53,176 bases of DNA from Streptomyces sp. MH60. Lineage in GTDB: Bacteria > Actinomycetota > Actinomycetes > Streptomycetales > Streptomycetaceae. The translations under genes were made by a program, and so were the position numbers. Of the stretch, positions 1 through 8,774 are shown piece after piece (within the stretch, counting starts at the first letter, position 1; the number at the start of each line of letters is the position of its first letter). The stretch lies in the NCBI RefSeq assembly GCF_002939385.1, contig NZ_MULI01000049.1:1-53176 (forward strand). Reading direction: 5' to 3'. The notes under the pieces are model-generated. The model did not search any database. It was given only the letters and a program-made list of their open reading frames with translations, and was not told where the DNA came from.

Positions 1-236
1 CCCGCGGCCAGCAGCAGCCGGCCGGCCGCCGGACCGAGCGGCACGACGCCGGACCGGTCCCCCGCCCACGCCACCAGCCCGGTGACGAGGGCGACGGCCA
101 CCCCGCCAAGCAGCGGGACGGGCCGCCGCCGGCGCCGGTCGACGAGGGCCAGACGCAGGGCGGGCGCCCGCAGCAGGGCGGCGAGGACGGCGGCGAGGAG
201 GAAGGAGACGGTGGCGGCGGCGATCCCGTAGAGCAT
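1..236 (-). CDS. WecA/MraY-like glycosyl-1-phosphate transferase, N-terminal part (runs off the window)
   Basis: Only the first 78 codons are in the window. The protein begins MLYGIAAATVSFLLAAVLAA, a hydrophobic membrane helix, and then reads LVDRRRRRPVPLLGGVAVAL. This matches the family hallmark LVDxPxxRxxHxxPVPxxGG at the start of the first cytoplasmic loop of polyprenyl-phosphate GlcNAc-1-phosphate transferases (WecA/TagO/MraY). Such enzymes transfer a sugar phosphate to the lipid carrier at the cytoplasmic membrane. The catalytic Asp-rich motifs lie outside the window, so the exact substrate is unknown. There is no clear ribosome binding site. A TAGCTT box (243-248, minus strand) lies 6 nt before the ATG, suggesting a leaderless transcript. 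It is divergent from the Fe-S oxidoreductase gene. Confidence 0.65.
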   Translation of the reverse strand, partial: MLYGIAAATVSFLLAAVLAALLRAPALRLALVDRRRRRPVPLLGGVAVALVTGLVAWAGDRSGVVPLGPAAGRLLLAA

Positions 237-446
237 GGGGACAAGCTATGCCGAATATCATGTTTTGCGACGAATCGCACCGCCGGACCGGCGTGGTGCC
301 GCACCCCTTTGCCGCACCCCTCTGCCGCACCTCTCCACCCCCCGTACGGGCCCGGCGGGGTCAGGGTTGCCTCAGCGACGCAGATCACCGCACGTCCGAC
401 TACAGTGCGGCGGAGGATGGGGGTACTCTCAGACAGACTGAATAAG

Positions 447-460
447 TTACCGCTTAGTAA
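447..460. promoter_or_regulatory. Inverted repeat TTAC-N6-GTAA, candidate operator
   Basis: A perfect TTAC/GTAA dyad lies in an unusually AT-rich patch 42 nt before the start codon of the Fe-S oxidoreductase, where a promoter is expected. Dyads of this kind are typical of TetR-family regulators, including regulators of fatty-acid degradation, which would suit an EtfD-like gene. The regulator identity is an inference. Confidence 0.4.
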
Positions 461-501
461 TACCGCCCCCTCGTAACCTCGCAGGCCCGAGGAGCCCTCA
501 A

Positions 502-2784
502 ATGCAACTCGCCGCGATCATCGTGTCGCTGGTCCTGATCGTGGTCGGCGTCGCACTGTTCGGCCGCGCCGTCCTGCAGATCGTCAACTACATGCGGCTG
601 GGCCAGCCGGTGCCGGCCGGAACGCGGACCAACGACCCCGTGGACCGCACCGTCACCGTGGTCAGGGAGTTCCTCGGCCACACCCGGATGAACCGCTGGG
701 GCATCGTCGGTGTGGCGCACTGGTTCGTCGCGGTGGGCTTCTTCTCCCTGCTACTGACCATCGTCAACGCCGTCGGCCAGCTCTTCCAGGCCGACTGGAT
801 CCTGCCGGTCATCGGCGACTGGGCGCCGTACAACGTCTTCGTCGAGTTCATCGGCACGATGACGGTGCTCGGCATCCTGGTGCTGATCGTCGTCCGGCAG
901 CTCAGCCACCCGCGCAAGCCGGGCCGCAAGTCCCGCTTCGGGGGCTCCAACTTCGGCCAGGCGTACTTCGTCGAGGCCGTCATCCTCATCGTCGGCGTCT
1001 GCATCTTCATGCTGCACGCGCTGGAGGGCGCCCTCCACCACGTGGACGGCTACGAGGCGTCGTTCTTCATCTCGTACCCGGTCGTCTCCGCGCTCCGGGA
1101 CGCCGACCTCGGCACGCTCCAGAACCTCGTCTACTTCTTCGCCGGGCTGAAGATCGCGACCTCCTTCATCTGGATGATCACGGTCGCCCTGAAGACCGAC
1201 ATGGGCGTGGCCTGGCACCGCTTCCTGGCCTTCCCGAACATCTGGTTCAAGCGCGACGCGAAGGGCGGCACCGCACTCGGCCCGCTGCTACCGATGACCT
1301 CGGGCGGCAAGCCGATCGACTTCACCGACCCCGGCGACGACGACGTCTTCGGAGTCTCCCAGGTCGAGCAGTTCTCCTGGAAGGGCCTGCTGGACTTCTC
1401 CACCTGCACCGAGTGCGGCCGCTGCCAGTCGCAGTGCCCCGCCTGGAACACCGGCAAGCCGCTCTCCCCCAAGCTCCTGATCATGTCCCTGCGCGACCAC
1501 GCGCACGCCAAGGCCCCCTACCTGCTGGCCGGCGGCGGCAAGACGATGGAGGGCGAGGAGAAGGCGTCCGAGGAGCAGCTCGCCGGGGTCCCGGCCGCCG
1601 CCCTCGCGGAGGCCGAGCGCCCGCTGATCGGCACCCTCGAAGAGAACGGCGTCATCGACCCCGACGTCCTGTGGTCCTGCACCACCTGCGGCGCCTGCGT
1701 CGAGCAGTGCCCCGTCGACATCGAGCACGTCGACCACATCGTCGACATGCGCCGCTACCAGGTCATGATCGAGTCGGCGTTCCCGTCCGAGGCGGGCACG
1801 ATGCTCAAGAACCTGGAGAAGAAGGGCAACCCCTGGGGCCTGGCCAAGAAGCAGCGCCTGGAGTGGCTCAAGGAGCTGGACTTCGAGGTCCCGGTCGTCG
1901 GCAAGGACATCGAGGACCTCACCGAGGTCGAGTACCTGTACTGGGTCGGCTGCGCCGGCGCCCTGGAGGACCGCGCCAAGAAGACCACCAAGGCCTTCGC
2001 CGAGCTGCTCCACATCGCGGGCGTCAAGTTCGCGATCATGGGCGGCGACGAGAAGTGCACCGGTGACTCCGCCCGCCGCCTGGGCAACGAGCCCCTGTTC
2101 CAGGAGCTCGGCATGGAGAACGTCATGACCCTCAACGCCGCCTTCGGCGAGGAGATGGACGACGACGGCAAGGTCACCGACGAGTCGCGCAAGCCCAAGT
2201 CGGCGAAGAAGATCGTCGCCACCTGCCCGCACTGCCTCAACACCCTCGGCAACGAGTACCCGCAGCTCGGCGGCGACTACGAGGTCATCCACCACACCCA
2301 GCTGCTCCAGCACCTGGTGGACGAGGGCAGGCTGGTCCCGGTCACCCCGGTCGAGGGCATCATCACCTACCACGACCCCTGCTACCTGGGCCGCCACAAC
2401 AAGATCTACACGCCCCCGCGCGAGATCATCGCCGCCGTCCCGGGCGTCCGCAACGAGGAGATGCACCGCCACAAGGAGCGGGGCTTCTGCTGCGGCGCCG
2501 GTGGCGCGCGGATGTGGATGGAGGAGCGGATCGGCAAGCGCATCAACAACGAGCGCGTCGACGAGGCCCTGTCGGTCAACCCCGACATCGTCTCGACCGC
2601 CTGCCCGTTCTGCCTGGTCATGCTGACGGACTCGGTCAACGGCAAGAAGAACGAGGGCAAGGCCAAGGAGTCCATCCAGGTCGTCGACGTCGCCCAGCTG
2701 CTGCTGGACTCCGTCAAGACCCCGGGCGACCCGGCCGGCGAGCCGGCGCCGGAGAGCGAGCCGACGCCGGAGCCGGTGAAGTAG
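502..2784 (+). CDS. EtfD-like membrane Fe-S oxidoreductase (heterodisulfide-reductase type, CCG domains)
   Basis: The 760-aa protein starts with about 5 hydrophobic helices (residues 1-250, nitrate-reductase-gamma-like). Two 4Fe-4S ferredoxin motifs follow, CTECGRCQSQCP (about residue 301) and CTTCGACVEQCP (about 392). Two cysteine-rich CCG domains come next, with CPHCLNTLG, GFCCGAGGAR (about 660) and CPFCLVML. This is the architecture of the actinobacterial EtfD family (Rv0338c type), which is thought to pass electrons from electron-transfer flavoprotein in fatty-acid oxidation to the membrane quinone pool. The C-terminus is an acidic Pro/Glu tail (PEPAPESEP type). The start is supported by GAGGAG at 489-494, 7 nt before the ATG. 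It appears monocistronic, with a strong terminator just downstream. Electron donor and acceptor are inferred from the family. Confidence 0.88.
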   Translation: MQLAAIIVSLVLIVVGVALFGRAVLQIVNYMRLGQPVPAGTRTNDPVDRTVTVVREFLGHTRMNRWGIVGVAHWFVAVGFFSLLLTIVNAVGQLFQADWILPVIGDWAPYNVFVEFIGTMTVLGILVLIVVRQLSHPRKPGRKSRFGGSNFGQAYFVEAVILIVGVCIFMLHALEGALHHVDGYEASFFISYPVVSALRDADLGTLQNLVYFFAGLKIATSFIWMITVALKTDMGVAWHRFLAFPNIWFKRDAKGGTALGPLLPMTSGGKPIDFTDPGDDDVFGVSQVEQFSWKGLLDFSTCTECGRCQSQCPAWNTGKPLSPKLLIMSLRDHAHAKAPYLLAGGGKTMEGEEKASEEQLAGVPAAALAEAERPLIGTLEENGVIDPDVLWSCTTCGACVEQCPVDIEHVDHIVDMRRYQVMIESAFPSEAGTMLKNLEKKGNPWGLAKKQRLEWLKELDFEVPVVGKDIEDLTEVEYLYWVGCAGALEDRAKKTTKAFAELLHIAGVKFAIMGGDEKCTGDSARRLGNEPLFQELGMENVMTLNAAFGEEMDDDGKVTDESRKPKSAKKIVATCPHCLNTLGNEYPQLGGDYEVIHHTQLLQHLVDEGRLVPVTPVEGIITYHDPCYLGRHNKIYTPPREIIAAVPGVRNEEMHRHKERGFCCGAGGARMWMEERIGKRINNERVDEALSVNPDIVSTACPFCLVMLTDSVNGKKNEGKAKESIQVVDVAQLLLDSVKTPGDPAGEPAPESEPTPEPVK

Positions 2785-2808
2785 CCGCCTTCGGCCGCGT
2801 TCTCGACC

Positions 2809-2843
2809 GACACCCCCGGGTTCCCTGCGAACCCGGGGGTGTC
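2809..2843. terminator. Stem-loop terminator after the Fe-S oxidoreductase
   Basis: A perfect 14-bp stem (2809-2822 with 2830-2843) encloses a 7-nt loop, 24 nt after the stop codon. It has no long U tract, as is common in Streptomyces. Confidence 0.8.
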
Positions 2844-2865
2844 GTCGTATGTCGAACACGTGCAT

Positions 2866-2890
2866 CATTACCCGGTCGTTGTCGGTAATG
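2866..2890. promoter_or_regulatory. Inverted repeat CATTACC-N11-GGTAATG before the FG-GAP lipoprotein gene
   Basis: Perfect 7-bp arms at 2866-2872 and 2884-2890, ending 31 nt before the GTG start, inside the only possible promoter region of the lipoprotein gene. It is a plausible operator; the regulator is unknown. Confidence 0.35.
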
Positions 2891-2921
2891 GTGATACGGG
2901 TCGATACGGACGAGGTGAACG

Positions 2922-4220
2922 GTGCGCCTGCGAAGAAGCACCACCCTGACCGGCACAGCCGCCACCGGCTGCCTGCTGCTGCTCGCCGCGTGCGGCCACG
3001 GCCCGGCGCCCACCACCGAGGACGCCGCCCCCACCCCCGTACGCGCCGCCCAGGCCCCCGCCCTGCTCCCCGTCCCGCACGGCGACGGCAGCGAGGTCCC
3101 CGACGACTTCAACGGCGACGGCCACCGCGACCTGGTCCTCGACGACCTGGTCAAGGCGGAGAGCCACGCCGACGACGCGGGCATCGGGATCGTCTACGGC
3201 TCGCCGCGCGGACTGGTGCCGGGAGCCCGGCAGTTGCTCACCCCGAAGAAGCACGCGGCGCCGGTGGACGGCCGGTTGCCGGCCGTCTTCGAGGCGGAGG
3301 CGAGCTGCGACCTCGACGGCGACGGCTTCACCGACCTGGTGGTCACCACCGACCCGCCCTACGACGGCCAGGGCCGCCCCCCGGTCCCCCTCCAGCTCCT
3401 CTTCGGCTCCCCGTCGGGCCCGACCGGCCGCGCGGTCCCGCTGGCCGTCCCCGACCGGGCCCGCTACGGCAACGACTGGCCCGAACGTCCGGTGTGCGGC
3501 GACTTCGACGGCGACGGCGCCGAGGACCTGGTCGTCCACGCCTCGGGCGGCCGCCTCAGCCATCTGCGCGGGCCCTTCACCCGCAAGGGCGCCCCGCACC
3601 GGGCCGGCGCGCCCGTCCCGTCCCCCGGCGAGGCGCCGACCGGCCCCGCCGCCGACGTGAACCACGACGGGTACGACGACCTGGTCGTCCGCGCCTCCGC
3701 GGGCCCCGGCAAGGCGGCCCTCGTCCTGGGCGGCCCCGACGGCCCGACCCGCACCGGCGCCACCCTGCCCACCGGCGTCGACATCGCGCTGGGCGCCTTC
3801 GGCAAGGGCAAGGCGCTGGACGCGGCCGTGGGCGGCCCGGACGGCACCGCGATGCGCTACGACCTGCCCACCGCGGCACGCGCCGCCCTCGACATCCCGG
3901 GCTCGACGCTCGACACCGCCGACTTCGACGGCGACGGCCTGAGCGAGCTGGTCTCCAGCGGCTCCGGCGTACGCGTCGTCCCCGGCCGCAAGGCCGGCCT
4001 CACCACCCGGGCCGCGGTCACGGTGCGGCCCGCGACGACGGGCACGACGCGGGTGCTGACGGCCGGCGACTTCGACGGCGACGGTCTCGCCGACCTGGTG
4101 GTGCGCATCTGCCCGAGCGACACGAAGGACTCCGTCGAGGTCCACCGGGGCACGACGAAGGGCCTGGTGACGCCCCAGGCCGCCGTCACCTTCTCGACGT
4201 CCCAGTTCCTGACCCCGTAG
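2922..4220 (+). CDS. Secreted FG-GAP/VCBS-repeat beta-propeller lipoprotein
   Basis: The 432-aa protein has a basic N-terminus, a hydrophobic stretch and the lipobox LLAAC with Cys at about residue 24, so it is predicted to be an exported lipoprotein. The rest is built of FG-GAP repeats with calcium-binding DxDxDG loops: DFNGDGHRDLV, DLDGDGFTDLV, DFDGDGAEDLV, DVNHDGYDDLV, DFDGDGLSELV and DFDGDGLADLV. These predict a roughly seven-bladed integrin-alpha-like propeller stabilised by calcium on the outer face of the membrane. The GTG start follows a GAGG 7 nt upstream. The ligand is unknown; such proteins are usually thought to be adhesive or structural. The next-but-one gene encodes a second, larger secreted protein with the same repeat type. 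Confidence 0.85.
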   Translation: MRLRRSTTLTGTAATGCLLLLAACGHGPAPTTEDAAPTPVRAAQAPALLPVPHGDGSEVPDDFNGDGHRDLVLDDLVKAESHADDAGIGIVYGSPRGLVPGARQLLTPKKHAAPVDGRLPAVFEAEASCDLDGDGFTDLVVTTDPPYDGQGRPPVPLQLLFGSPSGPTGRAVPLAVPDRARYGNDWPERPVCGDFDGDGAEDLVVHASGGRLSHLRGPFTRKGAPHRAGAPVPSPGEAPTGPAADVNHDGYDDLVVRASAGPGKAALVLGGPDGPTRTGATLPTGVDIALGAFGKGKALDAAVGGPDGTAMRYDLPTAARAALDIPGSTLDTADFDGDGLSELVSSGSGVRVVPGRKAGLTTRAAVTVRPATTGTTRVLTAGDFDGDGLADLVVRICPSDTKDSVEVHRGTTKGLVTPQAAVTFSTSQFLTP

Positions 4221-4359
4221 GGGACCGGCGGGCGAACCCCGCGAGTGCGCCCCTCGGACCTCGGGGACTCCTCGGGGAGCACCCGTAGGGGATGTCACAG
4301 CTCGGCCGCAAAGGACCCCCCGAACGGCCGGGCCCCGCACGTCACTCTCCGGGACCAGG

Positions 4360-4365
4360 TACGTT
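4360..4365 (+). promoter_or_regulatory. -10 box TACGTT for a leaderless transcript
   Basis: TACGTT ends 7 nt before the GTG at 4373, and no Shine-Dalgarno sequence is properly placed. This spacing puts the transcription start at the start codon. Confidence 0.4.
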
Positions 4366-4372
4366 CGAAGGC

Positions 4373-5323
4373 GTGGCTGGATTCAGGATCGGACGCGGCC
4401 GGGACAACGGCGCTCCAAACGCGCGACCGCAACGCCCCCCGTACGGACAGCAGGCGCCCCAGGGACCGTCGTACGGCGGCCCCGCGACGCCTCAGCCCCC
4501 GTACCCGCAGCAGCCGTACGGGGGCGGCGCCCCCGCGCCCGGCGGCTCCCCGTGGCCGCAGGCGCACGGCGGCGGCCACCCCGGACCGGGCGGACACGGC
4601 GAGCCGGAGTACTTCGGCGACGGCGGCTACGGACAGGGCCCCGGCGGGCACCCCCAGCAGGCCCCGTACGACCCGTACGCGGCCAACAACCCGGGCCACA
4701 CCCAGGCGTTCAGGGTCGACGACCCCTACAACCAGGGCGACACCTACCGCGCCGGTTCCGCCCCGGCCCCCGGCCCGGTCGGCCCCCGCCTGCACTGGAA
4801 GGACCTCCTGAAGGGCGTGATCCTCGCGCCCAACCAGACCTTCCTCCAGATGCGGGACTACGCGATGTGGGCCCCGGCGCTCATCGTGACGTTCCTCTAC
4901 GGCCTGCTCGCGGTCTTCGGCTTCGACGGCGCCCGCGAGGAGGCGATCAACGCCACCCTCTCGAACGCCATCCCGATCGTCCTGACCACGGCGGTCGCGC
5001 TGGTGCTGAGCGCCTTCGTCCTGGGCGTGGTCACCCACACCCTGGCCCGCCAGCTCGGCGGCGACGGCGCCTGGCAGCCGACGGTCGGCCTCTCCATGCT
5101 GATCATGTCCCTCACGGACGCCCCGCGCCTGGTCGTCGCGATGTTCGCCGGCGGCGACGCGCCCTTCGTCCAGATCCTCGGCTGGGCCACCTGGGTCGCG
5201 GCCGGCGCCCTGCTGACCCTGATGGTCAGCCGCTCCCACGACCTGCCCTGGCCGAAGGCGCTCGGCGCGTCCGCGATCCAGCTGATCGCCCTGCTGTCGA
5301 TCGTGAAGCTCGGCACGTTCTAG
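4373..5323 (+). CDS. Yip1-family integral membrane protein
   Basis: The 316-aa protein begins VAGFRIGRGRDNG. A low-complexity Pro/Gly/Gln/Tyr-rich cytoplasmic region (to about residue 140) follows, with repeats such as QPPYPQQPYGGG. A C-terminal Yip1 domain has about five transmembrane helices, after the typical WKDLLKGVILAPNQTFLQMRDY entry region. Yip1-domain proteins of actinobacteria have no established biochemical role. I chose GTG 4373 rather than the in-frame ATG at 4292 because the upstream 27 codons look non-coding and a -10-like TACGTT sits 7 nt before GTG. It ends just before a strong terminator. Confidence 0.8.
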   Translation: MAGFRIGRGRDNGAPNARPQRPPYGQQAPQGPSYGGPATPQPPYPQQPYGGGAPAPGGSPWPQAHGGGHPGPGGHGEPEYFGDGGYGQGPGGHPQQAPYDPYAANNPGHTQAFRVDDPYNQGDTYRAGSAPAPGPVGPRLHWKDLLKGVILAPNQTFLQMRDYAMWAPALIVTFLYGLLAVFGFDGAREEAINATLSNAIPIVLTTAVALVLSAFVLGVVTHTLARQLGGDGAWQPTVGLSMLIMSLTDAPRLVVAMFAGGDAPFVQILGWATWVAAGALLTLMVSRSHDLPWPKALGASAIQLIALLSIVKLGTF

Positions 5324-5337
5324 TCGTCGGCGTACGA

Positions 5338-5370
5338 AAGGGCCCCGGTGTGCGTCACACCGGGGCCCTT
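5338..5370. terminator. Stem-loop terminator after the Yip1 gene
   Basis: A perfect 15-bp stem (5338-5352 with 5356-5370) with a 3-nt loop, 14 nt past the stop codon. Confidence 0.85.
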
Positions 5371-5481
5371 GCCCTGCCGCACCGTGATCACCTCCTGCTA
5401 CTGTCGCCCTGCTCACGCGGGACGAGCGGCGAAGACGTGAAACGCCCCCCTGCGTGACCGCCCTGGGGAGGGACTCCTTTC

Positions 5482-8400
5482 GTGATTCGTCCGCTGAACA
5501 AGCGGGCCGTGCGCCGTCGGCGTGCGCTCGGCCGTATCGCTCTCACCGTCACGCTCGCCGTGACCGCCGGAATCGGCACCGCCGCGGCGACGGCCGCCGC
5601 CGACACCCCCGCCGCGTCCGCCGACCCCGTCGTCGTCAGCCCGGGCGCACGCTTCGTACCCCGCGCCACCATCGTCCTGAACGCCGGCGAGACCGGCTTC
5701 CTCACCGCGCAGGAGGGCGACGACCGCCTGCGCTGGATCGACTACGCCACCGGCGCGACGACCGTCCTCGACCACCGGCTGCCCGCGCCGCTCTCCTACG
5801 ACGTGGACGACTTCCGCTTCGACCGGTACCCGGGACAGTTCGGCCACGGCTCCGACACCGTGGCCCTCTACGCGCCGTCCCCCGCCCCGCACGTGACGCT
5901 CCAGCAGCGGGCGGGCGACGGGCCGACGGTCACGGTCCCCGTCCCGGAGGGCCAGTCGTACGTGGCCACCTACGGCGACACCGTCGTCACCCGCACCGGT
6001 GCCGAGAACGCCGTGACGAGCCTGCACCTGCTGCGCCTGGAGAACGGCGAGGTGCGGGACCGGAAGCTGGCGGGTCTGCCGGAAGGGTGGAACCTCAGCA
6101 TCGACTCGGGCGACACCCGGTCCGTGGCCGTCCACGGCATCAAGTGGGAGGGCACCACGATGTCCCAGGGGTGGTGGGTCGCCGACCTCGCCACCGGGTC
6201 CCTGAAGACGCTCTCCCCACAGGGACAGAGCGTGTCCTTCGACCGGGACACCGTCTTCCACCTCGGCGCCCCGGAGTCCTACGCCGCCCAGGTGTACCGC
6301 CGGGACGACCTGGACGCGGAGCCGGCCACCCTCGACCTGCGGGACGTGGGCACGTACGACGACACCATCCTGCCCTTCGGCGACGGCTTCGCCACCGTGT
6401 CCCCGCCCAACCCCGGCAACGACGAGTACCGCGGCAACCACCTCTTCCTGGAGGACACCGAGGGCAACTCGGAGTCCCTGCTGGCCGTCGCCTCCCCCTC
6501 GGTGCACCGCACGCCCGACGGCTCACTGCTGGTGACCGGCGCCGAGGAGGACACCGACCGCGGCCCGCTCGACTGGGGGTACTACCTCCTCACGCCCGCC
6601 GCCGACGGCACGGTCACCCGCAAGCGCGTCGCGGACATCGAGGACCGGGAGGCCGAGCCGTTCGGCATCTCGCTGGGCAGCGGCATCCTCACCACGGCCG
6701 ACGACTCGAACCTCTACATGCCGGGCACGTACGTCGGCGGCTACCGCAGCACCTGGCTGAAGACCTCCGGCCGCCCCGAGGAACTGCACTCGACCGTCGA
6801 CGGCCTCGTGAGCGGCCGTGACGACGACTGCGGCGACACCGAGAACGGCCCCTGCGTGACCATGTTCGCGAGCGGCGACGGACACCACGGCCGCAAGGCC
6901 GGCACCGAGCAGGACGTCACCATGCTCTACCGCAACGGCGACGCCTCCTGGGGCCCGCGGGTGACCTCCGGGCTCGGCAGCCCGCAACTCGTCGACCTGT
7001 CCGGCCGGTACGGCGTGGTCGACCAGGCCTGGGGCAGTGAGCAGGCCGTCCTGCGCTTCGCGGACGGCGACACCGGCCGCGTGCTCCAGAAGCGGGAGCC
7101 GGTCGCGGCCGCCGTCTGGGGCAGCACCCTGTGGAGCGCCGACGGCAGCTGGGACCACCCCGGCCAGAACCTCCCGACCACGGTGGCGGCGAAGAACCTG
7201 TCGACGGGTGCCGCCGGTGAGACCTTCGACGCGGGGTGCGTCCCCCGCGAGGTCCAGGCCGTGGGCCGCTGGGTGTACTGGCAGTGCGACGACTCCTGGC
7301 CCAACTACCGGGGCGGCGGCGTCTACGACCGGCAGACCAAGCGCTCCCTGAAGCTCGGCACCGACAAGACGCTCCTCGGCGACGGCTACCTGGTCCGCCA
7401 GGCGGACGCGACCGGCCTGACCCTCGTCGACCTGCACGGGGGCCTCCAGGCCGGCGGCACGGAGGCGGACCTGCCCCGGCGGGTGATCGTCACCGCGGCG
7501 GAACTGGGCGACCGCACCGTACGCCGGGCCGGGTGGACCGTGGACCGCTTCGGCGGGCACGTCGCCTACACGGGCGCGGACCGCCGGGTGCGGATCGTCC
7601 CGTCGGGCGTCCCGGCCTCCCGGGTCGCCGTCATCGACGCGGAGACGCCCGCCCTCGACCTCAGGGCCGGGGCGTGGAAGCCCCGCTGGTGGCTGTCGAA
7701 GCCGGCGGCTTCCTGGACGCTGACGCTGAAGAACAAGGCGAGCGGCACAACCGTGCGGACCCTCTCCGGCGGCGAGGCCCGCGGCCTGGTCTCGACGTCC
7801 TGGGACGGCAGGGACGCGGCCGGGAAGTACGTCCCGAACGGTGCCTACACCTGGACCCTGACGGCGAAGCCCGCCGACGGCGCAGGGGCCGGCCTGTCCG
7901 CCTCCGGGACCGTGCCGGTGACCGGCGGCACCGCCGTGTGGCGGGACATGGCGGGCGACGACGGCTTCGGCGACCTGCTGACGACGGACTCCGCCGGGGC
8001 CGTGTCGCTGTACCGGGGCACCGGGACCGGCGCCGTGTCCTCCCGCACCGCCGGGTCCGCCGGCGCGTTCGCCACCGGCTCGGTGCTCGTGCCCGTCGGC
8101 GACGTGGACGGGGACCGGTGCGCCGACGTGCTGGCGCGGGTCGGCGACGAGTTGCGGGCCTACCGTCCGGGCTGCGGCAAGGTCGTCGGCGCCTCGTCGC
8201 CGTACACGCCGGTCGGCAAGGGCTGGGGCCAGTACGACCGGCTGACGTCACCGGGCGACCTGAACGGCGACGGCCACGTCGACCTGATCGCGCGCCAGAC
8301 GACCACCGGCGACATCTACTTCTACGCGGGCACCGCCGACCACCACCTGAAGTCCCGGGTGCGGATCCAGGCGAACTGGAAGCTGTACCAGTCGATCACC

Positions 8401-8706
8401 GGCGCCGGTGACCTGAACGGCGACGGGCGCGGCGACCTGCTCGGGCTCGACTCCGCCGGAGTCCTGTGGCGGTACTACGGCACCGCGGCCGGCAGCGTGA
8501 CCAAGCGGGAGCGGGTCGGCGGCGGCTGGAACGTCTACTCCGCCCTCGTCGGCACCGGCGACCTCTCCGGCGACGGCCGCACCGACCTGCTGGCCCGGGA
8601 CACCACCGGGAAGCTGTGGCGGTACGCGTCCGCGGGAGACGGTACGTACGGCGGCCGGGTGCTGGTGGGCACGGGCGGCTGGAACACGTTCAAGGGCCTG
8701 TACTGA
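5482..8706 (+). CDS. Large secreted protein: beta-propeller, FlgD-like Ig domain, C-terminal FG-GAP repeats
   Basis: The 1074-aa protein opens with a twin-basic signal peptide (RRRRALGRIALTVTLAVTAG, cleavage probably after ATAAA or ASA). A long beta-propeller-like region follows (about 60-690). Next is a FlgD-type Ig-like domain with the typical TWDGRDAAGKYVPNGAYTW (about 775-800). The C-terminus has FG-GAP/VCBS repeats with calcium loops such as DVDGDRCADV, DLNGDGHVDL, DLNGDGRGDL and DLSGDGRTDL. The order FlgD-Ig then VCBS is common in Streptomyces exported proteins of unknown function. The GTG start has GGGGAGGG about 10 nt upstream. It is convergent with the phosphoribosyltransferase gene, with a shared terminator between them. 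Confidence 0.85.
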   Translation: MIRPLNKRAVRRRRALGRIALTVTLAVTAGIGTAAATAAADTPAASADPVVVSPGARFVPRATIVLNAGETGFLTAQEGDDRLRWIDYATGATTVLDHRLPAPLSYDVDDFRFDRYPGQFGHGSDTVALYAPSPAPHVTLQQRAGDGPTVTVPVPEGQSYVATYGDTVVTRTGAENAVTSLHLLRLENGEVRDRKLAGLPEGWNLSIDSGDTRSVAVHGIKWEGTTMSQGWWVADLATGSLKTLSPQGQSVSFDRDTVFHLGAPESYAAQVYRRDDLDAEPATLDLRDVGTYDDTILPFGDGFATVSPPNPGNDEYRGNHLFLEDTEGNSESLLAVASPSVHRTPDGSLLVTGAEEDTDRGPLDWGYYLLTPAADGTVTRKRVADIEDREAEPFGISLGSGILTTADDSNLYMPGTYVGGYRSTWLKTSGRPEELHSTVDGLVSGRDDDCGDTENGPCVTMFASGDGHHGRKAGTEQDVTMLYRNGDASWGPRVTSGLGSPQLVDLSGRYGVVDQAWGSEQAVLRFADGDTGRVLQKREPVAAAVWGSTLWSADGSWDHPGQNLPTTVAAKNLSTGAAGETFDAGCVPREVQAVGRWVYWQCDDSWPNYRGGGVYDRQTKRSLKLGTDKTLLGDGYLVRQADATGLTLVDLHGGLQAGGTEADLPRRVIVTAAELGDRTVRRAGWTVDRFGGHVAYTGADRRVRIVPSGVPASRVAVIDAETPALDLRAGAWKPRWWLSKPAASWTLTLKNKASGTTVRTLSGGEARGLVSTSWDGRDAAGKYVPNGAYTWTLTAKPADGAGAGLSASGTVPVTGGTAVWRDMAGDDGFGDLLTTDSAGAVSLYRGTGTGAVSSRTAGSAGAFATGSVLVPVGDVDGDRCADVLARVGDELRAYRPGCGKVVGASSPYTPVGKGWGQYDRLTSPGDLNGDGHVDLIARQTTTGDIYFYAGTADHHLKSRVRIQANWKLYQSITGAGDLNGDGRGDLLGLDSAGVLWRYYGTAAGSVTKRERVGGGWNVYSALVGTGDLSGDGRTDLLARDTTGKLWRYASAGDGTYGGRVLVGTGGWNTFKGLY

Positions 8707-8720
8707 CCTGAGCGGGCACG

Positions 8721-8765
8721 GAGAGGGGCCCTCGGCGGGACGACGTCCCGCCGAGGGCCCCTCTT
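8721..8765. terminator. Bidirectional stem-loop terminator between convergent genes
   Basis: A GC-rich inverted repeat of about 20 bp (arms 8723-8742 and 8744-8763) lies between the two convergent stop codons. It ends in CTCTT on the plus strand and can serve both transcripts. Confidence 0.8.
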
Positions 8766-8774
8766 CCTCGCTGG

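Noticed and set aside
1288..2868. 526-aa frame opposite the Fe-S oxidoreductase
   Set aside because: Antisense frame created by GC-rich codons; the plus-strand gene has all family motifs.
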